64,000 nucleotides of DNA from Bagarius yarrelli. Its lineage: Eukaryota > Chordata > Actinopteri > Siluriformes > Sisoridae. The position numbers and the translations under genes were made by a program. The DNA lies in contig VCAZ01000099.1 of NCBI GenBank assembly GCA_005784505.1, positions 1,384,501 through 1,448,500 on the forward strand. The letters run 5' to 3'. The notes below the pieces were generated by a model. The model made no database searches. It was not told where the DNA came from and worked only from the letters and a program-made list of their open reading frames with translations. Below are positions 34,178 to 59,494 of this stretch, in pieces (within the stretch, counting starts at the first letter, position 1; the number at the start of each line of letters is the position of its first letter).

Positions 34178-35791
34178 TTTTTTTTTTTAAAGAACTCTAA
34201 ATATCTTCCCTTAAAAAATGGCGTCTGGTTTGTGTTTATGGTGTCGCGCTTTAGATGACGCTGGGGTTTTTCAGCCAATCAGACACGAACAAGAATGCTA
34301 GACCCGCCCCCCGGGTTTTGGCGGGTTGCCGTTGGTCCAGTTGAAAGATGTGTTACTTCATGCAGTGGAAAATGCAGCAGACATAAAACATCATTCATTC
34401 CCCTTTATGGAAAAATCCTCAGACACACCAGAGAATCAATAAAACCTGAAGTTTTCACAATGGCCAGGACGGGAAAAATAGTTAAACGTAAACTGATGCC
34501 AACAACCACGGTACAGGTGAAAACAGTGATTCGAGTTTAATGACTTTATAAACAATTTTATAAAACAATTATTTTTTTTAAAAAAATCCATGCATTTTCA
34601 GTGTAAATTTGATTTGAAATATAGAGCAGTTCTATATACAGTGTGTACTGTAACAGCATTATGACTTGTTTGGGCCGTTCACCAGAAATACACTTGGGCT
34701 GCATAGAAGAGTTTACGTTATTGCCTACATTTATGGACAAAATAAAAAAAATGATGGAATTTTATTTAAAAAAAAAAGAAAGAAAGAAAGAAAAAAAGAA
34801 ACTTTTAAAGTTCACATAAGTGCCTCTAACTACAATCACCTCCTTACAGTTTTCGTAACATGTTGCCGTTTCCGGGAGGCTTTTTTTTGCTGAACAACTT
34901 AAACAATAATGTGAATTTTAAAAAAGGGGATTAAATGAAGCATTTTCACAGGAATATACAGACAGATTAGTTTCCCCTTTCCCAAAATTACACGGTGTAA
35001 ATAACACAATTTACATAACTTGTCCTATGGGACATATAAACATTAAATCAATACCACTGACAAAAAAAGCCTGAGTTGGTGGGAAAAGGGAAGAACTAGT
35101 TGAAAGAAAAAGCCTGAGAAGAAAAAGCCCGTTCAATTTACTTTTATACAATAATTTACAGTAGTACAATTCCATGAAAATGAATTTCAGACGGTTGCAA
35201 AACAGAATCCAGATTATGTTACAGCTGGGAATTAAATAATTCAAGCATGATGCAAAGATACATAAAAACAAACAAAAAAACGCCATGATGGTCACATGAA
35301 AAAAAAAAATATGTAAACGAGGTACTTTGGAAGGTGAACCCTAGTCCTTCAGGCTGCTCAGAGGTCAGACTCTTTACTCCCAGTATCATGACAGTACATT
35401 ATGCTAATTTCCTCTGTTCAAACACTTCTATTAAGTAAAGAGCTGCATTACAAATGTCAATGCCATGATCCAGTGTTGCAGGTGGCGATAGAACATGAGC
35501 GTTTAGGATTCTTTTATAATCACCCCCCCCCCCAAACCCACCCCAAAAAAAAGTCACTTTATAAAAATAATTAAGAATAAACCCTCACACTGCTGCTCCT
35601 AGGAAATGGGGCAGCAGGACTATTAAATACAAAAATATGCGATTTGTTTTTACTCTCCAGTTATTCAAACATAGCCTGGAGAAGAGAGAAGGAGTGCACC
35701 ACGCCACAAAAAGAAGCTCAGGTGCGCAGTACAGTGGACAAAAGTCCCATAAGGCATTTCCTGCGATTGTGTATCTATGGCTGATTGAGCG
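34178..35791. other. Myb/SANT gene promoter and chd1 3' untranslated region
   Basis: The right flank of the Myb/SANT ATG has a GC-rich block (about 34,240-34,330) consistent with its promoter. From about 34,745 to the chd1 stop lies the probable chd1 3' UTR on the minus strand; a minus-strand AATAAA falls near 34,760. No other coding feature was found. Confidence 0.5.
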
Positions 35792-49179
<13,388 letters not shown>

Positions 49180-50652
49180 AGCTGTGGTTTAAATAGAACG
49201 GTCTCCAAAATGACCTATGTTTGCTTTTGCCCTGTCCAGTTACTCAGATATCCCAAACCTCCAGCTTTGAATAGTGGCGCTCACCTGTAGAAATAAAAAA
49301 GGGTGATTAGACATGTATTAGTTTGAGAAATATATCAATATAATTTGTCCAAGTTTGTAATTTGCATGAGTAAATTATATTTGCTAAAAACTTACAAGTT
49401 TTGCATTTAAGGTAAATTTAGGGTTTAAACACAGGGTTTATTGTACAATAGTATAAGGAGTCATACTTTCAGATTAGACAGTAAAGATGCCTTTTTTTTC
49501 CAAAATAAACGAACAATGATCGTCAAAATTTAAACGTCTAGACTAAAAAGACAGAAACTGTATGTATTTTTCATTGTGTACAATTCTTCAAAAAATAAAA
49601 AACATTATTGTGTCCAACATTAGAAAATAATCCTGTGTACTCAGGCCTGTTGTTAGGCCTAAGCAGCGGGACTCTCGTGGACAATAGAGCCGAGCAGAGC
49701 GCTTTATCAGGCGGCCAAAGTAACAACACCCATACTGGGGATGGCAACGCGAGCAATGCCGAGAAATGAGGCAATGTCTGCTATAACGCAGCGAGATTTA
49801 TAACAAACCGGGGGGGGGGAACAAAATGGTGTTGTGTTCTGTTCTGTTCTAGTAGTAAAGTTACTTTCACCAAAGCTAGTTTTACAATTCGCGGTCCATT
49901 TTAAATTCAGCCTATCAACCGCTGCCTAGCCACCTGAGCTAATAAGCTAATTCTGAAAATCGTGTTTTTTCTTGACGAAAAGTTACGTTAGCACGTTAGC
50001 CAAACACAACACAGCAAGCTATGTCAACGAGTCCGGCGTGTTAGCTATTTTGCTAACACAGAGTCATGGCAAAATGTGTAATACAAAAAAAGTGTGTACA
50101 AAAACACAAACTAGCGAGTGAATCATATTAACACAGACGTTTACTTTCGTTTCTTGTTTATTTCCATGGAAATACACGCTCAGTGTTTTACCTCCGTTTA
50201 ATTAGCCAAATAGCAATTCGCTAAGCTAAAAGCGGCTAACTACACCCAGGGATACTTCCATTAGAAGTCACCTAGCTGACTTTTCTAGATTTAGTTTGTT
50301 TTATTTATCCCATGCCTATGAATTAAGATTTGAGGAATTGTTGCAGGTTTTCCTGATTATTTTTAAACAGTGTTTGAGGTTGGGGAACGGTTTGTGTATG
50401 CTGGCTAACGCTAAATCCCGCACCGCACGGTATCAGCAGCAGGCTTTACTCAGTGTCCTAACCGCCTCCAGTGCGCTGTAATGATGTGAACAAGTAACTT
50501 CCTAAAATACGCGCCGTGACTCTCCGCTTTGTTTATTACTGCATAATTACATACGTCCGAAACATCAGTCCAGGTGTTGAGAATGAAATACCATGCATCA
50601 TTTAAAGTTAACTAAGTGTATAATTAACCGTTATTACGCTTTGTGTTGTTAC

Positions 50653-51050
50653 CTGGCTCAGGCGGGCGCCAGTCGGCTCCGTAGCCGAAACTCCGATGTC
50701 CCTTTTTCTTGTGTTTTTTTTTTTCTTACCCAGTTAGCGTAAGCGGCTAACCGCGGCTAAGCTAGCTTCCAATGTGAGCAAAAAGCAACTCAAAACAGTC
50801 CAACTTTTTCTACCCAGTCAGTTTTTTTTGGTTCCTGTTCCCCGACTTCCATAAAACGTCTGCGTTTGTTTGTTTTTTTAATTCCGTAAGAAGAAGACCC
50901 AGAGAAGCTAACAGGCATTTCAGCCGTGAGTGCTACAACAACCGGCCTCCGCCATGACGCCGTCGCGAGCTTACACACTCAAACCGGAGCCAGTAGAGAT
51001 GGAAACCCCGAGCAGTGACGTCATCGCGACCATGCTGTGGGCACCGAGGC
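50653..51050 (-). promoter_or_regulatory. chd1 non-coding first exon and CpG-rich promoter
   Basis: A donor GTAACA follows a GC-rich segment (GAGCCAG, about 50,653) on the minus strand. Upstream DNA to 51,050 is CpG-rich relative to its surroundings and includes a perfect CRE TGACGTCA at 51016-51023. The transcription start is inferred, not seen. Confidence 0.5.
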
Positions 51051-52107
51051 CAATGCATTAAAAATCGCGCTTCAGTAGATGTTTAAAAATATGAAAGAGA
51101 AATGGAGAAAAAATAATAATTATATACACACACCACAGTTTTATATATCATAATAATTCAGACACTGAATATCGTGACGAAAATGCGGTTAGTTTCCGGT
51201 AAATTAAGCACTCGAGCATAACCACTTTATTTGCAAAAGTTCAAGAGTAACAAAATTAAGTCCCAGAGGGACTCGAACTAAAGATATTTGTTTTACAATT
51301 TCCACACGTCAGAGTAGTTAATTTAAAGATGTTTATGTGTGTTTTTAATGAGACGGAATGCTACATTCTAAAGTATTCTGGCAAAAAAAAAAATTATAAC
51401 CATTATTAGATGAACAGCCTGTTGGTCTTTTGCATAAATGTCCCCATTTAGCTTAAGTCTGACAAATAAAATACTCAATACTGTTCAGTGTCATTTTGCT
51501 TGTGAATATGACTATGCAAAAGACATGTAAGTGTTTCCATCTGGTGGTGGGGCTTGATAAAAATAAAAATAAAAACACACACATGGGCACACATTATCAT
51601 TATCCTCAAGACAGGGAAGCAGTTAATCTGGGGACAATCCCAGGAAACGATGAAAGAAGAATACATCCTCCATAGAATATCACTTTTACACACCTCAGGC
51701 ATATTTTAAAATATGTAGAGCAGAGAAAGTGGAAGAAACCTTTAAGACATGTGGAAAACACGAGTGTCTTAAATTTTCATGGGAAAAAACGGTTTATATG
51801 ACACCAGTGCAGTAATTTCTAATACCTGTGATAGAAACATGTGATGTTATATTATGCTGGATATAATTTATTCCTGTTCTGTTTAAACATTTGGGATTAA
51901 ATCCACTATTTTTTACTTAAGATGAAACAGCACAATATTTTCATTTGTTTGGTCAGGCGCATAATGGATGCAGATGTTTATTATATTAGTATTTATATAT
52001 TAGTATGGTTAATATCCAGCAATATGAGACACACAGGGATGATGTAGAAGTGCCATTCAGTTTTACTTATGTTTGGCAACACTTAGCCTTAAATATTGTA
52101 AGATACA

Positions 52108-52150
<43 letters not shown>

Positions 52151-52170
52151 TATAATATATATATATATAT
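52108..52170 (+). repeat. (AT)n microsatellite
   Basis: Nearly pure AT dinucleotide repeat with one short interruption near 52,149. Confidence 0.95.
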
Positions 52171-52555
52171 AAATAATAAACAAACAAAATTTTAATGATT
52201 TTCATGCTATACTAAAAACAATAGTTTTTTATATAAACTAAAAAGTGTTTATGTTTTCCTAAAATTCAACATGTCTAATAGCAGCTAAAAAACATGTGAG
52301 TTATGAGCAGTCAGCTGTGTAAAGCAGTGAATTCCCATGACATGCACTGATGCAATCTTCTCTCACAAACAGTATGGTATATTTTCATTATTTCATAATA
52401 CAAAAGTATAAAAAGGTGTTTGGAACCAAAAAACATATTGTAAGATATGCACATTGTAAGATTTTGCACATGATGTGATGTATATACTGTATATGATACA
52501 AATGTATTATTTGTATTATATGTATTTAATACATATAATATAAATAATACATTTA

Positions 52556-52885
52556 TTAATTCATTCATCATCTATACCCGCTTATTCCCGAATTCAGGGT
52601 CATGGGGATCTGTTGGAGTCTATCCCAGCTGTCTCTGAAAGGGCTAAAGGCAAGGGGGTTACACCTTGTACAGGTAGCCAATCCATCACAGGGCTACACA
52701 CACTCACTCCTATGGGCAATTTAGAATCACCAATCAACCTAGTATAGCTGTTTTTGGACTGTGGGAGGAAACAAGAGTACCCAGATTAAACCCACACAGC
52801 ACGGAGAGAACATGCAAACTTCACACAGAAAGGCTCCTGCCAAGGAATTGAAGCCGGTATTCTTGCTGTGAGGCAATAGTGCTAT
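52556..52885 (+). repeat. dispersed fish repeat, second copy
   Basis: Same family and orientation as 30,041-30,392: 'attcatcatctatacccgct', 'gagtctatcccagctgtctc', 'gtgggaggaaac', ending with 'gtgaggcaatagtgcta'. Confidence 0.8.
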
Positions 52886-52979
52886 ATAATATGCAGTGTT
52901 TATATGATATGCAATATGCAATATATAATAGCATCAGCTGTCTTTACAGGTATTTTGTCGTCTTGTGTTCTTGTTGCTT

Positions 52980-53467
52980 AGGTTTTTCGATCGGAGTCCG
53001 CAAATGGATGCATGCCCATAACAAGCAGCTAAAGTCAAACATCCTTCTCACTACATACAAAATAGATAAGGTGGGATTTTAAAAATAAATAAATATAGGT
53101 ACATGCAAAATGTAAATAAAAAACTTTTAGGTATGATTTAACATTTTAAATGACTGTTATATCTTTTCTCAGTCTGGGGAACGTAAGTTGGGCGTTCATT
53201 GGTGTTGACGAGACCCACAGGTTAAAGACTGATGGTTCCCTTTTGTACATGACCATAATTGAGTTTAAGTCCAACCACCGACTACTTATCACAGGAACAC
53301 CTCTGCAGAATTCTCTCAAAGAGCTGTGGTCACTCCACTTTATCATTCCTGAGAAGTATGAGCTCATTGCTAATTATTGATGCTCACTATATTTTTTAGT
53401 TGTTGCAGTTTGTTTAAGTTAACTATTGTCTGGGTGGGTTTATCTTAGTTTTAAAGTTACACAAAGA
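52980..53467 (+). pseudogene. inverted partial chd1 copy (exons 12-13 with intron)
   Basis: Plus-strand copy of the chd1 minus-strand segment 44,262-44,790, in opposite orientation about 8.5 kb away. It reads KWMHAHNKQLKSNILLTTY, then after an intron remnant GNVSWAFIGVDETHRLKTDG, FKSNHRLLITGTPLQNSL and PEKYELIANY. The intron and the sequence past the donor are also conserved, so the copy is of genomic DNA and not of mRNA. Defects: about 9 bases lost near the end of exon 12, changed splice sites, one Leu codon lost in WSLLHF, and DEAH changed to DETH. It cannot encode a helicase. Confidence 0.92.
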
Positions 53468-53544
53468 TCAGCTGTCTTCAGCCTGCTACCATCATAATAC
53501 AATAATAATAATATTCAATTCATTGTGCAAGGTACATGTACAGA

Positions 53545-53672
53545 GCCAATGAAATGCATTTTTCACATATCCCATCTTAGTAAGTTGGGGTCAGAGCACA
53601 GAGGTGGGGTTTGTACCCAGGTGTTTCTGGTCTTCAGATTAACAATTCAGCACCTTAACCATTTGAGCCACC
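53545..53672 (+). repeat. fragment of dispersed repeat
   Basis: Shares 'cacatatcccatcttagtaa' and 'gttggggtcagagcacag' with 28,030-28,350 and 62,340-62,520, then 'caggtgtttctggtcttcag' with 28,238-28,262. Confidence 0.7.
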
Positions 53673-53849
53673 CTTGATTTGGGTAAACAATAAAATCATA
53701 TTAAATTTTAGAATATTATAATGCATTAATAAGTTACTAAAGAAATGCCTAAAGTATTAACCCCTACTGTTTAAGGCAACTACGAATGTTTTTAAAAGGC
53801 TTTAAAATAGCAGTAATACAAACATTTTCAAGTATATTTAATCCTTATA

Positions 53850-55433
53850 CAAACCCGATTCCAAAAAAGTTGGGACACTGTACAAATTGTGAATAAAAAC
53901 AGAATGCAGTGATGTGGAAGTTTCAAATTTCAATATTTTATTCAGAATAGGACATAGATGACATATCAAATGTTTAAACTGAGAAAATGTATCATTTTAA
54001 GGGAAAAATAAGTTGATTTAAAATTTCATGGCATCAACACATCTCAAAAAAGTCCATGTTTACCACTTTGTGGAATCCCCTCTTCTTTTTATAACAGTCT
54101 GCAAACGTCTGGGGACTGAGGAGACAAGTTGCTCAAGTTTAGGAACAGAAATGTTGTCCCATTCTTGTCTAATACAGGCTTCTAGTTGTTCAACTGTCTT
54201 AGGTCTTCTTTGTCGCATCTTCCTCTTTATGATGCGCCAAATGTTTTCTATGGGTGAAAGATCTGGACTGCAGGCTGGCCATTTCAGTACCCGGATCCTT
54301 CTCCTACGCAGCCATGATGTTGTAATTGATGCAGTATGTGGTCTGGCATTGTCATGTTAGAAAATGCAAGGTCTTCCCTGAAAGAGACAACGTCTGGATG
54401 GGAGCATATGTTGTTCTAGAACTTGGATATACCTTTCAGCGTTGATGGTGCCTTTCCAGATGTGTAAGCTGCCCATACCACACGCACTCGTGCAACCCCA
54501 TACCATCAGAGATGCAGGCTTCTGAACTGAGCGCTGATAACAACTTGGGTTGTCCTTGTCCTCTTTAGTCCGGATGACATGGCATCCCAGTTTCCCCAAA
54601 AAGAACGTCAAATTTTGATTCGTCTGACCACAGAACAGTTTTCCACTTTGCCACAGTCCATTTTAAATGAGCCTTGGCCCAGAGAAAACGCCTGCGCTTC
54701 TGGATCATGTTTAGATATGGCTTCTTTTTTGACCTATAGAGTTTTAGCCGGCAACGGCGAATGGCACGGTGGATTGTGTTCAGCGACAATGTTTTCTGGA
54801 AGTATTCCTGAGCCCATGTTGTGATTTCCATTACAGTAGCATTCCTGTATGTGATGCAATGCCGTCTAAGGGCCCGAAGATCATGGGCATCCAGTACGGT
54901 CTTCCGGCCTTGACCCTTACGCACAGAGATTGTTCCAGATTCTCTGAATCTTTGGATGATATTATGCACTGTAGATGATGATAACTTCAAACTCTTTGCA
55001 ATTTTTCTCTGAGAAACTCCTTTCTGATATTGCGCCAATATTTTTCGCCGCAGCATTGGGGGAATTGGTGATCCTCTGCCCATCTTGACTTCTGGAGACA
55101 CTGCCACTCTGAGAGGCTCTTTTTATTCCCAATCATGTTGCCAATTGACCTAATAAGTTGCAAATTGGTCCTCCAGCTGATTCTTATATGTACATTTAAC
55201 TTTTCCGGCCTCTTATTGCTACCTGTCCCAACTTTTTTGGAATGTGTAGCTCTCATGAAATCCAAAATGAGCTAATATTTGGCATGACATTTCAAAATGT
55301 CTCACTTTCAACATTTGATATGTTATTTATATTTTATTCTGAATAAAATATTGAAATTTGAAACTTCCACTTCATTGCATTCTGTTTTATTCACAATTTG
55401 TACAGTGTCCCAACTTTTTTGGAATCAGGTTTG
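53850..55433 (-). mobile_element. Tc1-like DNA transposon, 1,584 bp
   Basis: Terminal inverted repeats of about 95 bases (left 53850-53945, right about 55337-55433) start 'caaacccgattccaaaaaag' and end with its near-complement ('ggaatcaggtttg'). TA lies directly outside both ends (53848-53849, 55434-55435), the Tc1/mariner target duplication. The length is typical of Tc1 elements. The interior encodes one decayed transposase on the minus strand. Confidence 0.95.
54060..55107 (-). pseudogene. Tc1 transposase, inactivated
   Basis: Cut-and-paste transposase for the surrounding element. The N-terminal paired-like helix-turn-helix reads RGSPIPPMLRRKILAQYQKG and SSSTVHNIIQRFRESGTI. The DDE triad is visible: D in LWSDESKF, D in HDNARPHT, E in SPIENIW; the end is GDSTKW. 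It is broken by a frameshift between about 54,565 and 54,611 and by an in-frame TAA at 54357, just before the second Asp. It is inactive unless complemented in trans. Confidence 0.92.
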
Positions 55434-55435
55434 TA

Positions 55436-57599
55436 GATGGTTTATAAACACTGGTTCAAGCTTAAAAGAGCAATAAACTTAGTACATTTTTCACAACACA
55501 AAAAATAAAACAGTGAACAAAAAAAAGGAAATTTATACCGATTGCCTTGCATACAGTACAAAGTTTCTTTCTTTCTTTCTTTTTTTTTTAGAAAAATTGC
55601 TTTGTAATGTAAAAGGCAAAAAAATCTGAGATACAGTCAACAAAGCAAAATGTGATAACATGGGTTCTTGTAGAATTACTGTCATTCAGATAAAACCTTT
55701 ACACCTAGATGTGTTAAAGTGTTCTAAAAGCTGAACTGAGTTTAAAGATGGTTAAGACTGAATAGTGATGTAATAAAGGAATTAAATATCCCTGAACGTT
55801 TCTGTAATAAAATGACCAGAGATATGCGGTTCCTTTATTACATCACTGTTCAGGCTTAACCATCGTTAAACTAATATCTATGTTCACTGACTTTAAATAT
55901 CCCCCCAAAAAATCCATTTTACCATCCATTTTATTACTAACATACAGCACACATTTTTTTTTTAATTGGGAAGATTTTTAAGATATCCTGAAAACCCCTG
56001 CTGTTGTTACTGCATAAACGAATGACATGTAGCATATTATTCAGTCTAATTCCGTAATATGTATAATTTCACCTAAATAGATTAATAATTAATATTTTTA
56101 AATATATACTAAGAAAAACATCATTTATTTGTGATAAGTAATACTTAATAAATATTAGCAAATGGTTCATACTATTTAAAACTATAATATTATTGATACA
56201 AATAAACAATATTTACAGGATTGAATAGTGTAAAAATGACTAATTTCCAGCCCCTTAACATAATTTTTTTTTTGTATGTAACTAATAATCATATAGGGGG
56301 ATTTTATATTCAATACACTGCAATACTTTTATATATAGCAAAAAAGTTTAGACAATTATGAAGGTCAAAGGGTGACCCAAAATATTAAAACTCACCTGAA
56401 GTTTTAAAGTATCTCCTTGAGTTAATATGTCGTGGCTATGACAAAATTAACTGTACTGAACATGTCCCCTCTGGGTCACCGTATTAAAGAATTACATTAT
56501 TTGTACTTTGTTACTTTTGACCTTAATGTGGTCACAAAAATGTATTTAATTTAAGGAAAGGAAAACGGAATAAAACACAAGCCTCTAATTTGCTTTGAGC
56601 TTGAATGCATTTCTTAAAATATACTGTATGTATAAATTTTAGCTTTGGTTATCCTGCTGTTTTTGTGGTCTTGCTATTTCTGCTGGGGTTTTTTTTTTCA
56701 TCTGCTGAACAGCCAGAAGAGGTCTCCAAGCTGCCAGCTCGTGATCTCTTACCAGCAAGAAAAAGTGGAGTGACATCTCAGCTGGATGTCTGTTCTGCTG
56801 CAGCAGTGAGATGAGTATCAGCAGAGCCAAGTGAGAAAAAAAAGCTCAAAATGTCAAAAAAAGTGTCAGCCAAATGACAACCCCCAAGCAGTCAGTATGA
56901 TAAGCAGAAGAAGAGTGATGCTCCACAGAGTCGGCAGGGAGTCATGGCGAGAAGATAGCTAAACTAGAATTCATGAGTGACATTGATATCAAAAAGCTGT
57001 TGTATGATACTCACCATTTTCTAATGACTAGGGAAGAGCGGAGAGGTTGCAATATGGGGCAGTTGCAACGTGGCTTATTTTCTTCATTTAGGAATAAGTA
57101 ATAATGCTCATACTGCGCATGTTCAGTTAGCCCCTTTGGCTATCTGGGGAAAAAAATCAGCCCTATGATCATTTCTTAATTTTTTTAAAACTAAAAATAT
57201 TTCTCATATTGTCTATACATTTTTTGATATTAAGCATTTTTCACTTATATCATTTAAATCAGTGTTTTTTTCTCTCTCTTACCCTCTCTCTGCCCCACAC
57301 TCTCTGTCCAACACAAACAGTCCAGTGTTTAGTTCAGAAAGGTTTCAGTAAATTCACAGTCTTTATTTTTATCAAAAAATATTGTGCAGGAATTTTTTGT
57401 AGGCTCAATAAATAACCAGAATGTAGTTATTTTTCTTTTACTTGTCTTTGTCTTCATTTTAAAAATGTACAATTAACCACCTTAACCCTGTCTATTCACA
57501 ACTAAATAAAAAAATGCAATGTAATGTTATTTAATGTTTTCTCAATTATATTTCAGTTGCAACTTTTGTATGTAGCTGATCCAGTCTATATATATTATT
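55436..57599. other. AT-rich intergenic DNA
   Basis: No gene recognised. It contains a hairpin-forming inverted repeat (55,738-55,872). A short frame at 56,605-56,814 starts with a hydrophobic stretch, but has no splice signals or similarity I recognise. Confidence 0.5.
55738..55872. repeat. inverted repeat (hairpin MITE-like)
   Basis: Arms 55738-55781 and 55830-55872 are near-perfect inverted copies ('gatggttaag', 'agtgatgtaataaaggaa' and their complements) with four or so mismatches and a loop of about 48 bases. It could be a mini foldback element. Confidence 0.75.
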
Positions 57600-57600
<1 letters not shown>

Positions 57601-57633
<33 letters not shown>

Positions 57634-57635
57634 TA

Positions 57636-57714
<79 letters not shown>
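57601..57714 (+). repeat. (GATA)n microsatellite
   Basis: About 27 GATA units with one 'ataata' interruption near 57,633. Confidence 0.97.
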
Positions 57715-57924
57715 TTATTTTTCTTTTAATTTTTATTTTTTACACTACAAACTACACCAAATGTCTGATTTTAGCAGTGAGCGATTAGCACAAAATGTAA
57801 ACGTTGTGTGTGTGTGTGTGTGTGTGGAGGAAGGAAGAATGTGTGTGTGTGTAGGTTGGGGGAAGGAGTGTAAGAGGCGGCTGTTGGGTAAGGTTGCTGT
57901 GCTTCTTTCACACTCATAAGTGCG

Positions 57925-57988
57925 ACCCCTGGTGGCCTGATGGATAATGCAGTAGCCTCATAAGCCATTACTATGGTGCAAGGCCGTG
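57925..57988 (+). pseudogene. decayed tRNA-Arg relic with CAT at the anticodon position
   Basis: 'ggtggcctgatggataatgc' and 'cctcataagccat' align with the D and anticodon arms of the tRNA-Arg genes downstream (gtggcctaatggataaggc, cctcctaagccag). The anticodon CCT has become CAT, one anticodon-stem pair is lost and the T arm is unrecognisable. It lies directly 5' of the first initiator tRNA. Confidence 0.65.
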
Positions 57989-57992
57989 TGTG

Positions 57993-58064
57993 AGCAGAGT
58001 GGCGCAGCGGAAGCGTGCTGGGCCCATAACCCAGAGGTCGATGGATCGAAACCATCCTCTGCTA
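57993..58064 (+). tRNA. initiator tRNA-Met (CAT)
   Basis: 72 nt with acceptor stem AGCAGAG/CTCTGCT and discriminator A. The anticodon CAT is in GGGCCCATAACCC, and the T loop is of ATCGAAAC type rather than TTCGA. The A1-T72 pair and the three G-C pairs of the anticodon stem are hallmarks of eukaryotic initiator tRNA. A T5 run follows about 10 bases downstream as Pol III terminator. Identical to the copy at 59423. Confidence 0.97.
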
Positions 58065-58461
58065 GAACCTGTCATTTTTAGAAGAAGATCAAGAAGGTGT
58101 TCTGCTTATTTCCGGTGAAGATGTTTCCTGTGAACAGCACAGCTCTTCAATGTTCCATGTTATTTTAAATCCAGCAGAACCTGTCAGGGATTTATACCGG
58201 CTGATGTATTTATATATTTATAATAGAATAAACAATAATAGTAGTGTGTTTATGTTATTCACATACAAATATGACCAAAATTTAAGGACAATTATCAGTT
58301 ATACTGTGTACTCCACAATTACACCAATTACACCAGAGAGCAATCAGCACGGAATGTAAACAGTGTGCGTGTGTTTGGAGTGGTAAGGTGGGAGGGAATG
58401 AAGAAAGGAAGTGATATGAGGGGGTGACCATTAATCTGTTTAGTTTTTAGCTTCTCCTAAA

Positions 58462-58482
58462 GCCCCAGTGGCCTCATGTAAT
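58462..58482 (+). pseudogene. 5' fragment of tRNA-Arg
   Basis: 'gccccagtggcct' followed by 'catgtaatag' matches the first ~20 bases of the tRNA-Arg genes; the remainder is lost. Confidence 0.6.
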
Positions 58483-58644
58483 AGTATGTTTGGTGTGGAA
58501 TGGCTGTGGGCAGGGCCACCACTTCATTTTCTTTCATTGTGCCCCAAATGGCTAGCAGTGCCCCTGACTGTAGCTGTTGTGTTTGAGTGTGGATTAAAGG
58601 CAGTTGACATTAATCTTTTTTGCATTTGTCTAAGCTGGTTAGAA

Positions 58645-58717
58645 GCCCCAGTGGCCTAATGGATAAGGCACTGGCCTCCTAAGCCAGGGATTGTGGGTTC
58701 GAGTCCCATCTGGGGTG
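58645..58717 (+). tRNA. tRNA-Arg (CCT)
   Basis: 73 nt; acceptor GCCCCAG/CTGGGGT, discriminator G. D arm, anticodon stem GGC/GCC with CCT, and T arm GTGGGTTCGAGTCCCAT are all present. Both Pol III boxes are intact. No T4 run follows within 50 bases; instead a GT repeat lies directly downstream. Confidence 0.97.
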
Positions 58718-59242
58718 TGTGTGTGTGTATTGTTGGTTAGTTGTGTGCATCCATTGGTACATCTTGCTGCTACAACCTATGAAAGGTGCAGTTCCTATAG
58801 TAGCTGATGTATTCAGTTAATTATCATGCATAAAAGGGGTATATGTATTAGAAAAATAGAATAAAGAGCACATTTAGGAACCAACAAGAAGAACGACAAA
58901 GTGTGGGCAGAAAATGCTGGATAATTAAAATGATTTAGAAAGGGTTTTAGTTAGATGTACAATGATACACACAGGTCATTAATAGATTCACTATGATTCT
59001 GGATCTGTTCTGGATCTATTCAATATCATTCTCAGAGTTTTGAGCAAATTTTGAAGAGAAATTATATGTGAAATTAACCCTTTTTGTTTTTAAATAATAA
59101 AGCAATGTTAAAACTAGTCATCTATCCTGCGTGTGTTAACTAATTCTGTGAATGTGTTAAACAATATAATTGTGCTTCCACAAAGTGTCCTCCACAAATG
59201 AAACCAAGCATCTTATTTCAGCAGATAATGTAAACGGAGTGA

Positions 59243-59246
<4 letters not shown>

Positions 59247-59272
<26 letters not shown>
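59247..59272 (+). repeat. (GT)n microsatellite of the tRNA repeat unit
   Basis: A GT run followed by 'ggagaaagagtgtgtaagag'. Comparable GT-then-GGAG tracts precede each tRNA of the cluster (57,806, 58,362, 59,765). Confidence 0.85.
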
Positions 59273-59273
<1 letters not shown>

Positions 59274-59422
59274 GAGAAAGAGTGTGTAAGAGGTGGTGGT
59301 TGCTGTTATTTTGTACATTTATGCTTTCAGGCACAACCTTTAGCAGACTCATAGATATGGTAGACCAGAGATAATAAATTCTAGTTCCGTGTAAAGGGTG
59401 TGTGTGCAACCTGAACTGGAGC

Positions 59423-59494
59423 AGCAGAGTGGCGCAGCGGAAGCGTGCTGGGCCCATAACCCAGAGGTCGATGGATCGAAACCATCCTCTGCTA
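59423..59494 (+). tRNA. initiator tRNA-Met (CAT), second copy
   Basis: Identical over 72 nt to 57993-58064, with the same initiator hallmarks. A TTTT terminator follows about 12 bases downstream. Confidence 0.97.

Larger units (their letters stand above)
51051..52979. other. AT-rich intergenic DNA between chd1 and its inverted fragment
   Basis: No gene recognised. Contains an (AT)n tract (52,108-52,170) and a dispersed repeat (52,556-52,885). Confidence 0.6.

Noticed and set aside
50790..50978. Small minus-strand frame in the chd1 5' region
   Set aside because: Falls in the inferred non-coding first exon and promoter; composition is untranslated-leader-like and the conserved start is at 49179.
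56605..56814. Short plus-strand frame with a hydrophobic start
   Set aside because: No acceptor or donor, no promoter signal, and the hydrophobic run comes from a T-rich tract; not supported as a gene.
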